A stretch of 64,000 bases of DNA, from assembly GCF_003627795.1 (NCBI RefSeq), contig NZ_CP032684.1:3904001-3968000 (forward strand), written 5' to 3'. Made by a program: the position numbers and the translations under genes. Each line of letters opens with the position of its first letter. Positions within the stretch are counted from its first letter, which is position 1. This stretch comes from Rhizobium sp. CCGE531. Its GTDB lineage: Bacteria; Pseudomonadota; Alphaproteobacteria; Rhizobiales; Rhizobiaceae. The notes under the pieces were generated by a model. That model was not told the origin of the DNA and did not search any database. It was given only the letters and a program-made list of their open reading frames with translations. Shown here in pieces: positions 34,159 through 43,742 of the stretch.

Positions 34159-35119
34159 GCCAATTCCAGGCGGATTGGATGATCTCGGTCAGATCATATT
34201 GCGGCGCCCAGCCGAGAATATCGCGGGCCTTGTCGTTGTTGGCGACCAGCGTCGTCGAATCACCCTCGCGGCGGCCGACATATTCGACCGGGAAAGGCCG
34301 GTTCGACACGGTCTCGATCGTTCCAAGCAGCTCCTTCACCGTCGTGCCCGTGCCGGTGCCAAGATTGAGTGCGACGGAATCGCCACCGCGCAGCAGATAT
34401 TCCACGGCGCGGACATGGGCGTCGGCAAGATCGAGCACATGGATGTAATCGCGCACGCAGGTGCCGTCGCGCGTATCATAATCGCTGCCGAAGACCTTGA
34501 AGCCCTGCCGCCTTCCGAGCGCCGCATCGATGGCGAGCGGGATGGCATGGGTTTCCGGCGTATGCCACTCGCCGATGCGACCCTCGAAATCGGCGCCGGC
34601 AGCGTTGAAATAGCGCAGCACGACGGAGCGCAGGTCCTTGTACTGGTCATAATCCGCCAGCGCCTGCTCGACGATATATTTGGTGCGGCCGTAGGGATTG
34701 ATCGGCACTTGGCGATGGCTTTCGTCGAGCGGCACGCTCTGCGGCAGGCCGTAGGTCGCGCAGGTGGAGGAAAAGACGAAGGCGTTGACGCCCGCGGCCT
34801 GTGCCGCCGAAAGGAGGGTCAGGGTGCCGATGACGTTGTTTTCATAGAAGGAGACCGGATCCTTGACCGACTCGCCGACCTCGATCAGCGCGGCGAAATG
34901 CAGGATCGCGGCAGGCTTGTGCTTGGCCAGCACCTCGTCGAGACGCGCACGATCGCGGATATCGCCTTCCTCGGCCGGACCCCATTTGACGAATTCGCGG
35001 TGCCCATTGGAGAAATTGTCGTAGACGACAGGCTGAAAACCCTTGTTCGCCAGGTCCAGACATGTATGCGAGCCGATATAGCCGGCTCCACCTACCACAA
35101 GCACCGTTTCTCCTGCCAT
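34136..35119 (-). CDS. galE: UDP-glucose 4-epimerase
   Basis: Interconverts UDP-glucose and UDP-galactose, feeding galactose to exopolysaccharide and LPS; the rhizobial gene is also called exoB. The 327-residue SDR protein has the NAD motif GGAGYIGSHT at 10-19, the catalytic YGRTKYIVE with SSTCATYG before it, and RYFNAAGA, all of the GalE type. I start at ATG 35119 (MAGETVLVVGG) as in R. etli/R. leguminosarum ExoB; AAGGG lies six bases upstream. The sulfatase gene follows with a 23-base overlap. Confidence 0.95.
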   Translation of the reverse strand: MAGETVLVVGGAGYIGSHTCLDLANKGFQPVVYDNFSNGHREFVKWGPAEEGDIRDRARLDEVLAKHKPAAILHFAALIEVGESVKDPVSFYENNVIGTLTLLSAAQAAGVNAFVFSSTCATYGLPQSVPLDESHRQVPINPYGRTKYIVEQALADYDQYKDLRSVVLRYFNAAGADFEGRIGEWHTPETHAIPLAIDAALGRRQGFKVFGSDYDTRDGTCVRDYIHVLDLADAHVRAVEYLLRGGDSVALNLGTGTGTTVKELLGTIETVSNRPFPVEYVGRREGDSTTLVANNDKARDILGWAPQYDLTEIIQSAWNWHAKSNQH

Positions 35120-35268
35120 GACCATCCCTTCTCGACTGACAACGATTTGCCGCCCCAAAGCGGCGGACCGGGTTCGATCCGACGCGTACACTTAGAGAGC
35201 TGTAACCGACTTGCAAGGCGGGAGAAAGGCGCAAGATCGGCAGATCAGGAATGGATGGAGGCGAAAAG

Positions 35269-35949
35269 CTAAGCCGGCTTCGCCGACGTGCCCGTATGCA
35301 TGAGAATTCCGGCAAGCGCCAGCACCGGCGGCAGCAGGAAGCATTGCATGCCGGCAAACAGGAAAAGCACTGCCGCCATCGCGCAGCCCAGCCCAAAGCC
35401 GCCGACGGCGGCCCCCATGCGGGCAAGCCGCGCCGTCATGGCCGCTTTCTCCTCGGGCGTGGCGCCGCGCAGGAGATCGGCGATATCGATCATGATCTGC
35501 GTCGTCGTGCCCGTCATCATCGTCGTCGGCGGCGCCGAGCCGAGGTGGATGCGATGCGCCGTCGTCTGGATCGCCATCGCCGCAATGAGCGTCATCCCGG
35601 TGATGGTCGGCTGCCAGCCGTCACCATCGGCAAACGGCCCGAAACGAATGGCGAAGACCGCGGCCAGTATCAACAGCAGGAGTTTCAGCGAGAGGATGAT
35701 CCGTAGCGTCGGCAAATTGCGTCGCGACAGATCGCCTCCGACCAGGCGGGCAAGAACGACGACGACGCAGAAAACCGGCAAAGCCAGAAGCTTTGCCACG
35801 GCACCCGAGGCGCCAAGCGCCAAGGTGGCGCCAAGGGTCACGAAATTGCCCGTGACATGGGCGGTGAACAGCCCGTGAAGTGCCAGAAACCCGGCGGTAT
35901 CGACATAGCCGCCATTGATGCTCAACAGGGTGGGCAGGCTCGGCTTCAT
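35269..35949 (-). CDS. DUF1275 (YoaK-like) membrane protein
   Basis: 226 residues with about six hydrophobic helices. The DUF1275 opening LLSINGGYVDTAGFLALHGLFTAHVTGN is present, with ATG 35949 preceded by GAGGGG; the longer frame to 36018 is not needed. Function unknown; inner membrane. The later segments (MALIAAMAIQTTAHRIHLG type, then TGTTTQIMIDIADLL) match the family. It is about 150 bases upstream of galE, on the same strand but probably a separate unit. Confidence 0.88.
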   Translation of the reverse strand: MKPSLPTLLSINGGYVDTAGFLALHGLFTAHVTGNFVTLGATLALGASGAVAKLLALPVFCVVVVLARLVGGDLSRRNLPTLRIILSLKLLLLILAAVFAIRFGPFADGDGWQPTITGMTLIAAMAIQTTAHRIHLGSAPPTTMMTGTTTQIMIDIADLLRGATPEEKAAMTARLARMGAAVGGFGLGCAMAAVLFLFAGMQCFLLPPVLALAGILMHTGTSAKPA

Positions 35950-36045
35950 CGGCCCCTCGCGCGCTTCGATCGTTGCCGATCTTATCGCGCCGAATAGCCG
36001 CCCATGCCGAGACTGCATCGCTGAGGTTTTCGCATGCCTGCGTTT

Positions 36046-36234
36046 CTATTCGCCACGCTCGCCCTCGAGATTGGCGATCTCGTCGGAGATTTCCGAAATC
36101 CTTTGCCGGAGCTCGGACTCGGTGCCGTCGTCCACCTCGCCATCGCCAAAACAATAGCGCGCAATATGCAGCTCGAGCCTGGCTTCGAGCTGCTCGCGCT
36201 GGGTGTGGAGTTGTTTAAGGTAGCCGTTTCGCAT
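36046..36234 (-). CDS. Small coiled-coil hypothetical protein, 62 residues
   Basis: Starts MRNGYLKQLHTQREQLEARL and ends ISDEIANLEGERGE, with two amphipathic segments of heptad-like pattern (QLHTQREQLEARLELH and LRQRISEISDEIANLEGE) separated by a Gly/Asp-rich turn. It looks like a short helical hairpin. No family recognised, ribosome site weak. Codon use resembles neighbouring real genes and the other frames are less plausible. Confidence 0.5.
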   Translation of the reverse strand: MRNGYLKQLHTQREQLEARLELHIARYCFGDGEVDDGTESELRQRISEISDEIANLEGERGE

Positions 36235-36486
36235 TGCGAACCACGCTTTCCAAGAAATTAGGTCTTACCCAATAGATAGGTTCGAAGCCTGAAAGTTTCG
36301 ATAGCCACCCCTCTCCACTCCCCCTGAAACGAGTGTGGCAATACCCTTCCGTTGCGCTCATTGCAAAGGCGGCGGCTGGTCATCACATTCATGCGACCCG
36401 CACCTGAAATGATCCTGAAGGCGAAGATTGCCGCTGACATCGGCTTCGGATTTAGGCTAATTCAGGTAGATTGTTCGAGGTATGCT

Positions 36487-37773
36487 GTGTTGAACGAAAA
36501 AATTGCCGTCATCGGCCTGGGCTATGTGGGCCTGCCAGTCGCGATCGCGCTCGCCGGAAAATTCCATGATGTGGTCGGTTTCGATATCAAGACCTCCCGC
36601 GTCGAAGCGCTGAAGGCAGGCGAGGACGACACACGCGAGGTTTCCGCCGAGCGGCTGAGGTCGAGCGGGCTGCGCATCAGCAGCGAGATCGAGGATCTCA
36701 GGGATCGGGATATCTTCATCGTCGCCGTGCCGACGCCGATCGACGGCAACCGGCAACCGGATCTGCGGCCGATGATTTCGGCCTCCCGCACGGTCGGCAA
36801 GGTTTTGCGTGAAGGTTCGGTTGTCGTCTACGAATCGACTGTCTATCCCGGCGTCACGGAAGAGGTCTGCGGCCCGGTGCTGGCGGAGGTTTCCGGCCTG
36901 CGGCAGGGCGAGGACTTCCATGTCGGCTATTCGCCGGAGCGCATCAATCCCGGCGACAAGGAACATACCTTCGAACGCATCGTGAAGGTCGTTGCCGGTG
37001 ATGACGCGGAAACGCTGGAGAGGGTCGCCGCCATCTACGGCGCCGTGGTCGAGGCCGGCATTCATCGCGCCCCCAGCATCAAGGTGGCCGAGGCGGCCAA
37101 GGTGATCGAAAACACGCAGCGCGACGTCAATATCGCGTTGATGAACGAGCTTTCGATCATTTTCGAGAAGATGGATATTCGCACGGCCGATGTGCTGAAG
37201 GCAGCCCGCACGAAATGGAATTTCCTGCCCTTCACCCCCGGCCTGGTGGGCGGCCACTGCATCGGCGTCGATCCCTATTACCTGACGGCCAAGGCGGAAG
37301 AACTCGGCTACCACCCGGAGGTCATTCTTTCCGGCCGCCGCATCAATGACGGCATGGGCGCCTTCATCGCCCAGAAGCTCATCAAGATGCTGGTCGCGGC
37401 GAAGAAGCCGATCAATGGCGCCCGGATCGGCATCTTCGGCCTGACCTTCAAGGAAAACGTCCCCGACCTGCGCAACAGCCGGGTGCCCGACATTATAAGT
37501 GAACTGCACCAGTTCGGCATCGAGCCGCTGGTGCACGATCCGATGGCGAGCCATGCGGAAGCGGAAGAGGAATACGGAATACGCCTGATCGAGCTGAAGG
37601 ACTTCGGCAAGCTCGACGCCCTCGTGCTGGCCGTTCCCCACAAATCCTATCTGGCCGACGGCGCCATCGAGATCCTCAACCTGCTGAGCGAAAGCGGCGT
37701 GGTGGTCGATGTAAAGGCCGCCCTCGATCGGACCAATCCCCGGTTAGCAGGCCATTCGGTCTGGAGCCTTTGA
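36487..37773 (+). CDS. Nucleotide-sugar 6-dehydrogenase (UDP-GlcNAc/UDP-Glc dehydrogenase, TviB/WbpO-like)
   Basis: Two-step NAD-dependent oxidation of a UDP-sugar to the uronic acid for surface polysaccharide. 428 residues: Rossmann motif GLGYVGLPVA near the N-terminus, VAVPTP-IDGN, the YESTVYPGVTEE loop, YSPERINPGDKEH, and the catalytic Cys in GLVGGHCIGVDPYYL, all typical of the TviB/WbpO group acting on N-acetylated UDP-hexosamines. I start at GTG 36487, six bases after GAGG (TTG 36490 also possible); the frame is open to 36352 without support. Convergent with the next gene. Confidence 0.88.
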   Translation: MLNEKIAVIGLGYVGLPVAIALAGKFHDVVGFDIKTSRVEALKAGEDDTREVSAERLRSSGLRISSEIEDLRDRDIFIVAVPTPIDGNRQPDLRPMISASRTVGKVLREGSVVVYESTVYPGVTEEVCGPVLAEVSGLRQGEDFHVGYSPERINPGDKEHTFERIVKVVAGDDAETLERVAAIYGAVVEAGIHRAPSIKVAEAAKVIENTQRDVNIALMNELSIIFEKMDIRTADVLKAARTKWNFLPFTPGLVGGHCIGVDPYYLTAKAEELGYHPEVILSGRRINDGMGAFIAQKLIKMLVAAKKPINGARIGIFGLTFKENVPDLRNSRVPDIISELHQFGIEPLVHDPMASHAEAEEEYGIRLIELKDFGKLDALVLAVPHKSYLADGAIEILNLLSESGVVVDVKAALDRTNPRLAGHSVWSL

Positions 37774-37788
37774 GGCCCCCAAGCCAAA

Positions 37789-38724
37789 TCAGCGTGCCTT
37801 CACTCCACCAGCCGCGACCGTTGCCGCCAGCCCCTTTTCGACGGAATAGGGCGGCGACCAGCCGGTGATCGTTCTCGTCTCGCCGATATCGACCTGAAGC
37901 GAACCCAGGAGCCGCTGCGCGGCGGCCTCGCGGCCGAGAAGGGCTGCAAGCCCTTCCAGCAGCGCCGGTGGCACTGGCAGCATCAGAGCCTTCTTTCCTT
38001 TGGCCAACGAGAGTTTGGCGATCAACTGACCGATCGAAAGATCTTCGCCGTCGCTGATGAGGAATACGCGATTGCCGGCGGACGGATGGCGGGCGCAAAG
38101 CAGCATGAAATCGACGAGATTACCGACGAAGACGAGGGATCTGCGATTTCGAACCGCACCGAACGGCCACGGAAACGGCCGGGCGGCCCATGTCATCAGG
38201 CTTGCGAAATTCGCCTTGACGCCGGGACCATAGACCAGCGGCGGCCGGATGATGACAATCTCCATCCCGGTTTCCGCTGATATCGCAAGCAAGGCCTCTT
38301 CCGCTTCCAGCTTGGAGCGGCCGTAGGCATCTTCCGGATGCGGCGCGTCCGAACCTTTGAACGGCTTTCCCGGCACCGTCACCTCGCCATTGACCTTGAT
38401 CGAGCTCAGGAAAATGAAGCGCTTGACGCCGGCGTTTGCGGCCTGCCGGGCCAGATTGACCGTCGCATCGACATTGACGGCACGAAATGCGGCCAGCGGA
38501 TCGGCGGCATTTTCATTCATGACGTGAACACGCGCCGCCAGATGCATGACGATATCGACGCCGGCGAGTGCGGCCGACCAATCCGTATCCCCACCGATTG
38601 CGCCGCTAACGACGAACCCCTGCCGGGGAGAACGGCTGACCGGCCGATAGTCCACCTGCCGACGGGAAAGCTCGGCACACAAGGCCTGCCCGACAAAACC
38701 CGTCGCACCCGTCACCAGGATCAT
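37789..38724 (-). CDS. SDR-family UDP-sugar epimerase/4-reductase (WbpV/WreQ-like)
   Basis: 311 residues. NAD(P) motif GATGFVGQAL at the N-terminus, HLAARVHVMNE, SSIKVNGE and YGRSKLEAEE (catalytic Tyr-Lys) define an extended SDR. The HVMNE and IKVNGE wording resembles P. aeruginosa WbpV and R. etli WreQ, which reduce UDP-4-keto-6-deoxy-GlcNAc to UDP-QuiNAc. It is divergent from an initiating sugar transferase, which in those systems adds QuiNAc-phosphate to the lipid carrier. That role is inference; no partner 4,6-dehydratase is in the window. ATG 38724 gives the canonical start MILVTGATG. Confidence 0.75.
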   Translation of the reverse strand: MILVTGATGFVGQALCAELSRRQVDYRPVSRSPRQGFVVSGAIGGDTDWSAALAGVDIVMHLAARVHVMNENAADPLAAFRAVNVDATVNLARQAANAGVKRFIFLSSIKVNGEVTVPGKPFKGSDAPHPEDAYGRSKLEAEEALLAISAETGMEIVIIRPPLVYGPGVKANFASLMTWAARPFPWPFGAVRNRRSLVFVGNLVDFMLLCARHPSAGNRVFLISDGEDLSIGQLIAKLSLAKGKKALMLPVPPALLEGLAALLGREAAAQRLLGSLQVDIGETRTITGWSPPYSVEKGLAATVAAGGVKAR

Positions 38725-38908
38725 GCGTCCACCATCTCCGCTTTTTCGCACCATCATTACCGCCGACATGCTTTGCACGGGATAGCGGCCCGGAACAAGG
38801 CCGGGGAATCTTGACCGGGGCGGTTGTGCTTAAATTCGCGATATGAGATGCACAGGGCAACGACGACCTTCATCGCCGCCCCGACCGGCGTCGATGCAAC
38901 AGCAAGAG

Positions 38909-39487
38909 ATGATGTTTTACACGATCGCCAAGCGCCTTTTCGATTTTCTCGCAGCTCTTGCCGCGACCATCGTCTTTTTCATTCCCATCCTCGTTGTCGC
39001 CATCGCCGTGCGGCTGACGTCGCGAGGCCCGATCCTCTATTGGTCGGATCGGGTCGGCCGGAAAAACAGGATCTTCCGCATGCCGAAATTCCGCAGCATG
39101 CGCACGGACACGCCCGCGGTCGCAACCCATCTCCTGAAGGACGCCAATATCTATCTGACGCCGATCGGCTCCTTCCTGCGCAAGTCGAGCCTCGACGAAC
39201 TGCCGCAGCTCTGGTGCATCCTGAAGGGGGAAATGAGCATCGTCGGCCCGCGTCCCGCCCTTTTCAACCAGCACGACCTCGTCGCCCTGCGCACGGAGCG
39301 CGGTGTTGACGCGCTTCTGCCTGGTTTGACCGGCTGGGCGCAGGTCAACGGCCGCGACGAACTGCCGATTCCTGAGAAAGTGGCGCTGGATGAAGACTAC
39401 TTGCGCCGGCGCTCGTTTTTCTTCGATCTCAAGATCATCTTCCTGACAGCCTTGAAAGTGGTCCGACGCGATGGAGTTGCCCATTAG
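38909..39487 (+). CDS. Undecaprenyl-phosphate sugar phosphotransferase (initiating transferase)
   Basis: 192 residues, the PglC/WbaP catalytic module: one N-terminal hydrophobic segment ([20 protein letters not shown], membrane re-entrant or helix) followed by [35 protein letters not shown] with the conserved Asp-Glu pair, and [15 protein letters not shown]. It transfers a sugar-1-phosphate to undecaprenyl phosphate and so starts the O-antigen or EPS repeat at the inner membrane. The ribosome site is weak; an ATG at 38894 is an alternative. The divergent SDR suggests QuiNAc-1-P as donor (inference). Confidence 0.87.
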   Translation: MMFYTIAKRLFDFLAALAATIVFFIPILVVAIAVRLTSRGPILYWSDRVGRKNRIFRMPKFRSMRTDTPAVATHLLKDANIYLTPIGSFLRKSSLDELPQLWCILKGEMSIVGPRPALFNQHDLVALRTERGVDALLPGLTGWAQVNGRDELPIPEKVALDEDYLRRRSFFFDLKIIFLTALKVVRRDGVAH

Positions 39488-39586
39488 CAAGCATCCGGCG
39501 AAATCGACATCACGCATCCACCGGCATTATAAAATGCCGCATTCCTGCCCTTTTGCGGCCATAGGGGCCGTCATGGGGGGGCACAC

Positions 39587-41032
39587 ATGCGGGGTAGTGA
39601 ACCGACTATGGACGAAGGGTGGACGACGACAGTGGACGACTCGCGCATGAACAAACCGCATGCTGATCTCGCAGCCGAGCCGATCGGCGTCACCAAGGCT
39701 GCAGGCAACATGGCAAAACCGGTAGCGGTCATCGGCGGCCTTCTCTGGCTTCTCGTCGCCTCGCCGACCGTCGTCGAAAGCGATGCCTATCGCTATGCCA
39801 CTGCGCTCCTGTCCCTGATTGCGCTCTTTTATTACCTGAGAGCGCAGATACGGCCGCGCACGGACTGGATCGGCTGGCTCTGCATGGGCTGGGCCTTCTA
39901 TGTCATGGCCCGTTTCGGCATTACCTTCTGGCTGACGCCGCAGCACGATATCGGTGCCTCGGATTGGCTCTATGCCTTCCCCTTCTTCTTTCCCATCATG
40001 GGCGTCGCCTTCCTGCTTTATGAAGAGCTGATGGAAAAGATCGTCGCGGCCTATTTCGCCATGGTCCTCATCATGCTTGTGGCAACGCAGCATCTGCGCG
40101 AAGTCTTTGCCGGCGAAACCATCCGTCCGCTGATCATGAACAATCAGATCCACGGCGCCGTCGCCTGCGGCATGATCGTGATCTTCACGCTGTTCTGGCT
40201 GCTGCATTATCTCACGGAAAAATCCAGCGACCGCCGGATCGCGCGTTTTGCCTATGTCGTTTCGCCCTTCATCTTTGCGCTTTGTTTCATCGCCATCTAC
40301 GGCGCCAAATCGAAAGGCGTCTGGCTCGCGCTCGGCGTAACCCTGCCTATCCTGGCGCTCATGACGCTGACCTATCTGCGCTTGAAAAGCGGCGCCATCA
40401 TTATCATCGCCGTGGCAGCGCTGTTGATCGCCGGCATTTACGGCGTGCGGCACAATCTCGACAAGACGGCCGGACCGACCGTGTCGGCCGCCATTTCCAT
40501 GGTCGAGAATATGGCCGACGGTCATGAAATGAGTGGCGTGGTCTCAAACGCGATCAGCTCCACCAATACACCCGTATCGATGGACGAGCGCCTGCAGCTC
40601 TGGTCCAACAGCTGGGAAGTCTTCTCCTCCGCGCCGATCTTCGGCTGGGGCAACCGCTGGCTGGAGCGCTGGGCCGAGACGCGCTACTCGCATATCCAGT
40701 ACACCTTGCTGCACAATGGCTATCTGGAGATCCTGGTGCGCTACGGCATCTTCGGCGCCGCCGTGATGGCCTTCATGCTCGGCGTCTTCATCCGCGCCGT
40801 CTGGCGCGCCCGCAAGGCAGGCATCATCCCGCGTGCGGCATGGCACGCCTACATCGCCTGCCTCTTCTTCTTCTCATTGACGCTCCTCAGCAACTCCAAC
40901 AACCGCCTCGCCATCGGCGAAGGCCTCGCCTTCGCCAGCTCAGCCTTCGCATGCTGGTGTCACATGCGGTTGAAGGGCGAGTATTTGGCACCGGGGAAGC
41001 CGATGTTGAAGACCGCAGCTACAACTGCTTGA
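39587..41032 (+). CDS. O-antigen ligase/polymerase-like membrane protein (Wzy_C)
   Basis: 481 residues, about ten to twelve hydrophobic helices and one long periplasmic loop before the last helices. The Wzy_C signature is visible as ERLQLWSNSWEVFSSAPIFGWG followed by HNGYLEILVRYGIFG. Such proteins join polysaccharide to lipid A-core (WaaL) or polymerise repeats (Wzy). Because the locus also has a Wzm/Wzt exporter, which does not need Wzy, a ligase role is the more likely of the two. The start at 39587 has a G-rich ribosome site; ATG 39647 is possible. It is followed directly by mobile DNA. Confidence 0.8.
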   Translation: MRGSEPTMDEGWTTTVDDSRMNKPHADLAAEPIGVTKAAGNMAKPVAVIGGLLWLLVASPTVVESDAYRYATALLSLIALFYYLRAQIRPRTDWIGWLCMGWAFYVMARFGITFWLTPQHDIGASDWLYAFPFFFPIMGVAFLLYEELMEKIVAAYFAMVLIMLVATQHLREVFAGETIRPLIMNNQIHGAVACGMIVIFTLFWLLHYLTEKSSDRRIARFAYVVSPFIFALCFIAIYGAKSKGVWLALGVTLPILALMTLTYLRLKSGAIIIIAVAALLIAGIYGVRHNLDKTAGPTVSAAISMVENMADGHEMSGVVSNAISSTNTPVSMDERLQLWSNSWEVFSSAPIFGWGNRWLERWAETRYSHIQYTLLHNGYLEILVRYGIFGAAVMAFMLGVFIRAVWRARKAGIIPRAAWHAYIACLFFFSLTLLSNSNNRLAIGEGLAFASSAFACWCHMRLKGEYLAPGKPMLKTAATTA

Positions 41033-41298
41033 ACTGCTTAGCGCCGGCGCGCTTCAATCGACGCCTCATGGGAAGGCTCTGACTTTGGCGCGAATGTTCA
41101 CGCCAAGAGGCGTTGATCTCAATGGCATTTTCAACTGATCGAGGACTCAGCGCGTTGTCGACTGCGCTCGATCGAGCCGTAATACCGACGGGATTGAACT
41201 AAGCCGCTGATCGCGGCGATTTGAGGCAGGCTTTGACGAGAGCGCCCTGACTGAGAGGATGGTTGTGTTGCAACCCACCCTTCAGACAGGAGGCCCCG

Positions 41299-42162
41299 AT
41301 GGCTGAGATGAGCCCTCTTCGCCGCCGGATGATTGAGGACATGACGGTCCGCAATTTGTCCCCGGCGACCCAACGATCCTACATCAGTGCAGTCCGGAAG
41401 TTCAGCCGCTATTTCGCCCGATCGCCTGATCGGCTCGATCTTGACGATATTCGTAGCTTCCAGGTTTACCTCGTCTCAACCGGGATATCCTGGGCATCGT
41501 TGAACCAGATTGTATGCGCTCTTCGGTTTTTCTATGGGATCACTCTGGGTCAGGACGATGTCCCCGAGCGGATCCCGTACGCGCGCGAGCCACGGAAACT
41601 TCCTGTTATTCTGTCGGCGGACGAAGTGGTGCAATTTCTTGAGGCCGTCTCCAGTCTGAAGGCGCGCGTGGCGCTGACTACGGCTTATGCTGCTGGCCTC
41701 AGGGTCGGTGAGGTCTGCGGACTGAAGGTCGAGGATGTCGACAGCTCCCGCATGGTGATGCATGTTCGCCATGGTAAAGGCGCCAAAGCCCGATACGTTA
41801 TGCTGTCGACAGAACTGCTCGGCATCCTGCGCAGCTATTGGCGTCTATCGCGCCCCACGGCATTCCTTTTTCCAGGGCGTGATGCCGACAAACCGATCGA
41901 ACCGACAGTCTTGAATGCCGCTTGCCGATCGGCGGTTGCCGCAACGGGTCTTTCAAAACGCGTCACCGTTCATACGTTGCGGCATTCCTTTGCCACTCAC
42001 CTACTGGAGAATGGCACTGACATCCGGATCATCCAGGTCCTGCTCGGCCATGCCCATCTGTCGAGCACGGCACACTATACGCAGGTTTCCACCGACACGA
42101 TCCGATCAACAGCCAGCCCACTTGATCTGTTGCAGCTGGAGGTGACGCCGCCGGGATCGTAA
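41299..42162 (+). CDS. Tyrosine recombinase/phage-type integrase of the IS91-like element
   Basis: 287 residues. The SAM-like N-terminal core-binding domain (LSPATQRSYISAVRKFSRYF) and the catalytic domain are intact: Arg in GLRVGEVCGL, Lys in RHGKGAKARY, HTLRHSFATHLLENG (His and Arg), GHAHLSSTAHYTQV (His and nucleophile Tyr). ATG 41299 follows AGGAGG. The transposase gene begins five bases after its stop codon, so the two are co-translated. It probably aids resolution or movement of the element. Confidence 0.88.
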   Translation: MAEMSPLRRRMIEDMTVRNLSPATQRSYISAVRKFSRYFARSPDRLDLDDIRSFQVYLVSTGISWASLNQIVCALRFFYGITLGQDDVPERIPYAREPRKLPVILSADEVVQFLEAVSSLKARVALTTAYAAGLRVGEVCGLKVEDVDSSRMVMHVRHGKGAKARYVMLSTELLGILRSYWRLSRPTAFLFPGRDADKPIEPTVLNAACRSAVAATGLSKRVTVHTLRHSFATHLLENGTDIRIIQVLLGHAHLSSTAHYTQVSTDTIRSTASPLDLLQLEVTPPGS

Positions 42163-42167
42163 ATCGG

Positions 42168-43355
42168 TTGCGCCCGACCTTCGAAGTCGCCGACATCTTC
42201 CGGCGACATGGGGACTCTTATAGGTGGGAGAACGTCGGTCATCTTGGCCGCGGCGAACGACGCGTCATGGGCGCGATAGAAGCTTGCCGGACACCCAGGC
42301 TCGGGGGTCACGTCGATGCCTGCGACGAGTGCGGCAAGACCCGCATCTCTTACAATTCCTGCCGTAACCGCCACTGCCCGAAGTGTCAGGGCGCGGCTCG
42401 CAAGGAGTGGGTCGACGCACGCGTCGCCGATCTCTTGCCAGTCCCATACTTCCATGTGGTCTTCACGCTACCGCGTGGCGTCGCCGAGATCGCCTTCCAG
42501 AACAAGGCGGTCGTCTATGCATTGCTGATGCGGATCTCAGCCGAGACGCTGCAGACCATCGCGGCCAACCCCAAATGGCTGGGCGCCGAGATCGGCGTCA
42601 CCGCCGTCCTTCACACTTGGGGCCAGGCGATGACCCACCATCCCCATGCCCATTGTCTCGTGCCGGGCGGCGGTCTTTCACCAGACAGATCAAGGTGGGT
42701 CGCGTGCCGACCGGGCTTCTTTCTACCCGTTCGGGTGTTGTCACGCCTGTTTCGGCGACTCTTTCTGACCGCCCTCGCTGAAGCTTTCGCCCAAGGTGAG
42801 CTGCACTTCGTCAACGAACTCGCTCATCTCAACGACGACAACACATTCACCTGCCATCTCTCGCGCGCTCGCAGCATCGAATGGGTCGTCTATGCCAAGC
42901 CGCCCTTCGGTGGGCCGGACCAGGTGCTTGCCTATCTCGGCCGCTACACCCATCGTGTCGCTATCGCAAACAGCCGTATCGTTCATGCCGATGGCGACCA
43001 CGTCGCCTTCCGATGGAAGGATTATCGTGGCAATGGTCGCGACCGTGACAAGATCATGCGCCTTCGTCCCTACGAGTTCATTCGGCGCTTTCTCCTTCAT
43101 GTAATTCCGGATGGTTTCCACCGCATGCGCCACTTCGGCTTTCTCGCCAATTGTCATCGGCGGGATCGTATCAGTCTCTGCAGAAGCCTCCTCGGCCAGC
43201 CATCACCAACAGGCGGGCAACCCCATTCAGCCAAATCGCAGCAAACGCACTCCTACGAATGCCCCGACTGCCGGCGCCCCATGCGTAGGACAGGCGTCAA
43301 CGTTGCACCAGTTGCGCCCCTCCGACCTTCATCCTTCCGGTGCGATACATCATGA
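42168..43355 (+). CDS. IS91-family HUH transposase
   Basis: 395 residues. The N-terminal zinc-binding segment (CDECGKTRISYNSCRNRHCPKCQ) and the HUH metal motif HHPHAHCLVPGGG are present, with the catalytic-tyrosine segment YLGRYTHRVAIANSRI. This is a Rep-like nickase that moves the element by rolling circle. The start is TTG 42168, directly after the integrase stop codon. A C-terminal CPDCRRPM pair may bind another zinc. The gene looks intact. Confidence 0.9.
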   Translation: MRPTFEVADIFRRHGDSYRWENVGHLGRGERRVMGAIEACRTPRLGGHVDACDECGKTRISYNSCRNRHCPKCQGAARKEWVDARVADLLPVPYFHVVFTLPRGVAEIAFQNKAVVYALLMRISAETLQTIAANPKWLGAEIGVTAVLHTWGQAMTHHPHAHCLVPGGGLSPDRSRWVACRPGFFLPVRVLSRLFRRLFLTALAEAFAQGELHFVNELAHLNDDNTFTCHLSRARSIEWVVYAKPPFGGPDQVLAYLGRYTHRVAIANSRIVHADGDHVAFRWKDYRGNGRDRDKIMRLRPYEFIRRFLLHVIPDGFHRMRHFGFLANCHRRDRISLCRSLLGQPSPTGGQPHSAKSQQTHSYECPDCRRPMRRTGVNVAPVAPLRPSSFRCDTS

Positions 43356-43742
43356 CGCCCGACAATCCGCGCCACGTTATACGACCACAGACCCAGCGCA
43401 TCTCCAGCGTGCGATATCGCTTGACCTTAGCCAGGTCAAAAGACCGCCGGTACCGACCCATTTCGCAAATAGATCCCCGAAACGTACGGCAAACCGCTCC
43501 TGAAAGCGTACATTCGACCTATCTTCCCGATGGACCGGCCGTGGCTAAATTGTTCCCGGTACCGCTCCGGCGGGCGTGCTCTAAAATTCCCCATAGCAGC
43601 GTCAAACTACCCGCGCCTTAGTTCAATCCGGCTTACATGAGGTCGCCCGAATTCGCCGGACCGCCTGATGCGCCCTCAAATAACCCTCCAGATTCCGTTT
43701 CCAGACAAATTATGATTCAACATGGCGAAAGGAGATTTCGCC
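43356..43742. other. 387-base junction between the IS91-like element and an IS630 remnant
   Basis: It should hold the origin end of the IS91-like element and the left end of the IS630 copy. I see no convincing gene, no clear terminal inverted repeat and no target duplication. Confidence 0.4.

Larger units (their letters stand above)
41299..43355 (+). mobile_element. IS91-type element, integrase plus HUH transposase (ends not resolved)
   Basis: Two adjacent genes, a tyrosine recombinase and an IS91-family transposase five bases apart, form the usual two-gene core of the larger IS91-like elements. These move by rolling-circle transposition and have no inverted repeats or target duplications, so I cannot fix the ends; the true element must extend beyond these coordinates, perhaps from about 41.1 to 43.6 kb. 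Confidence 0.7.
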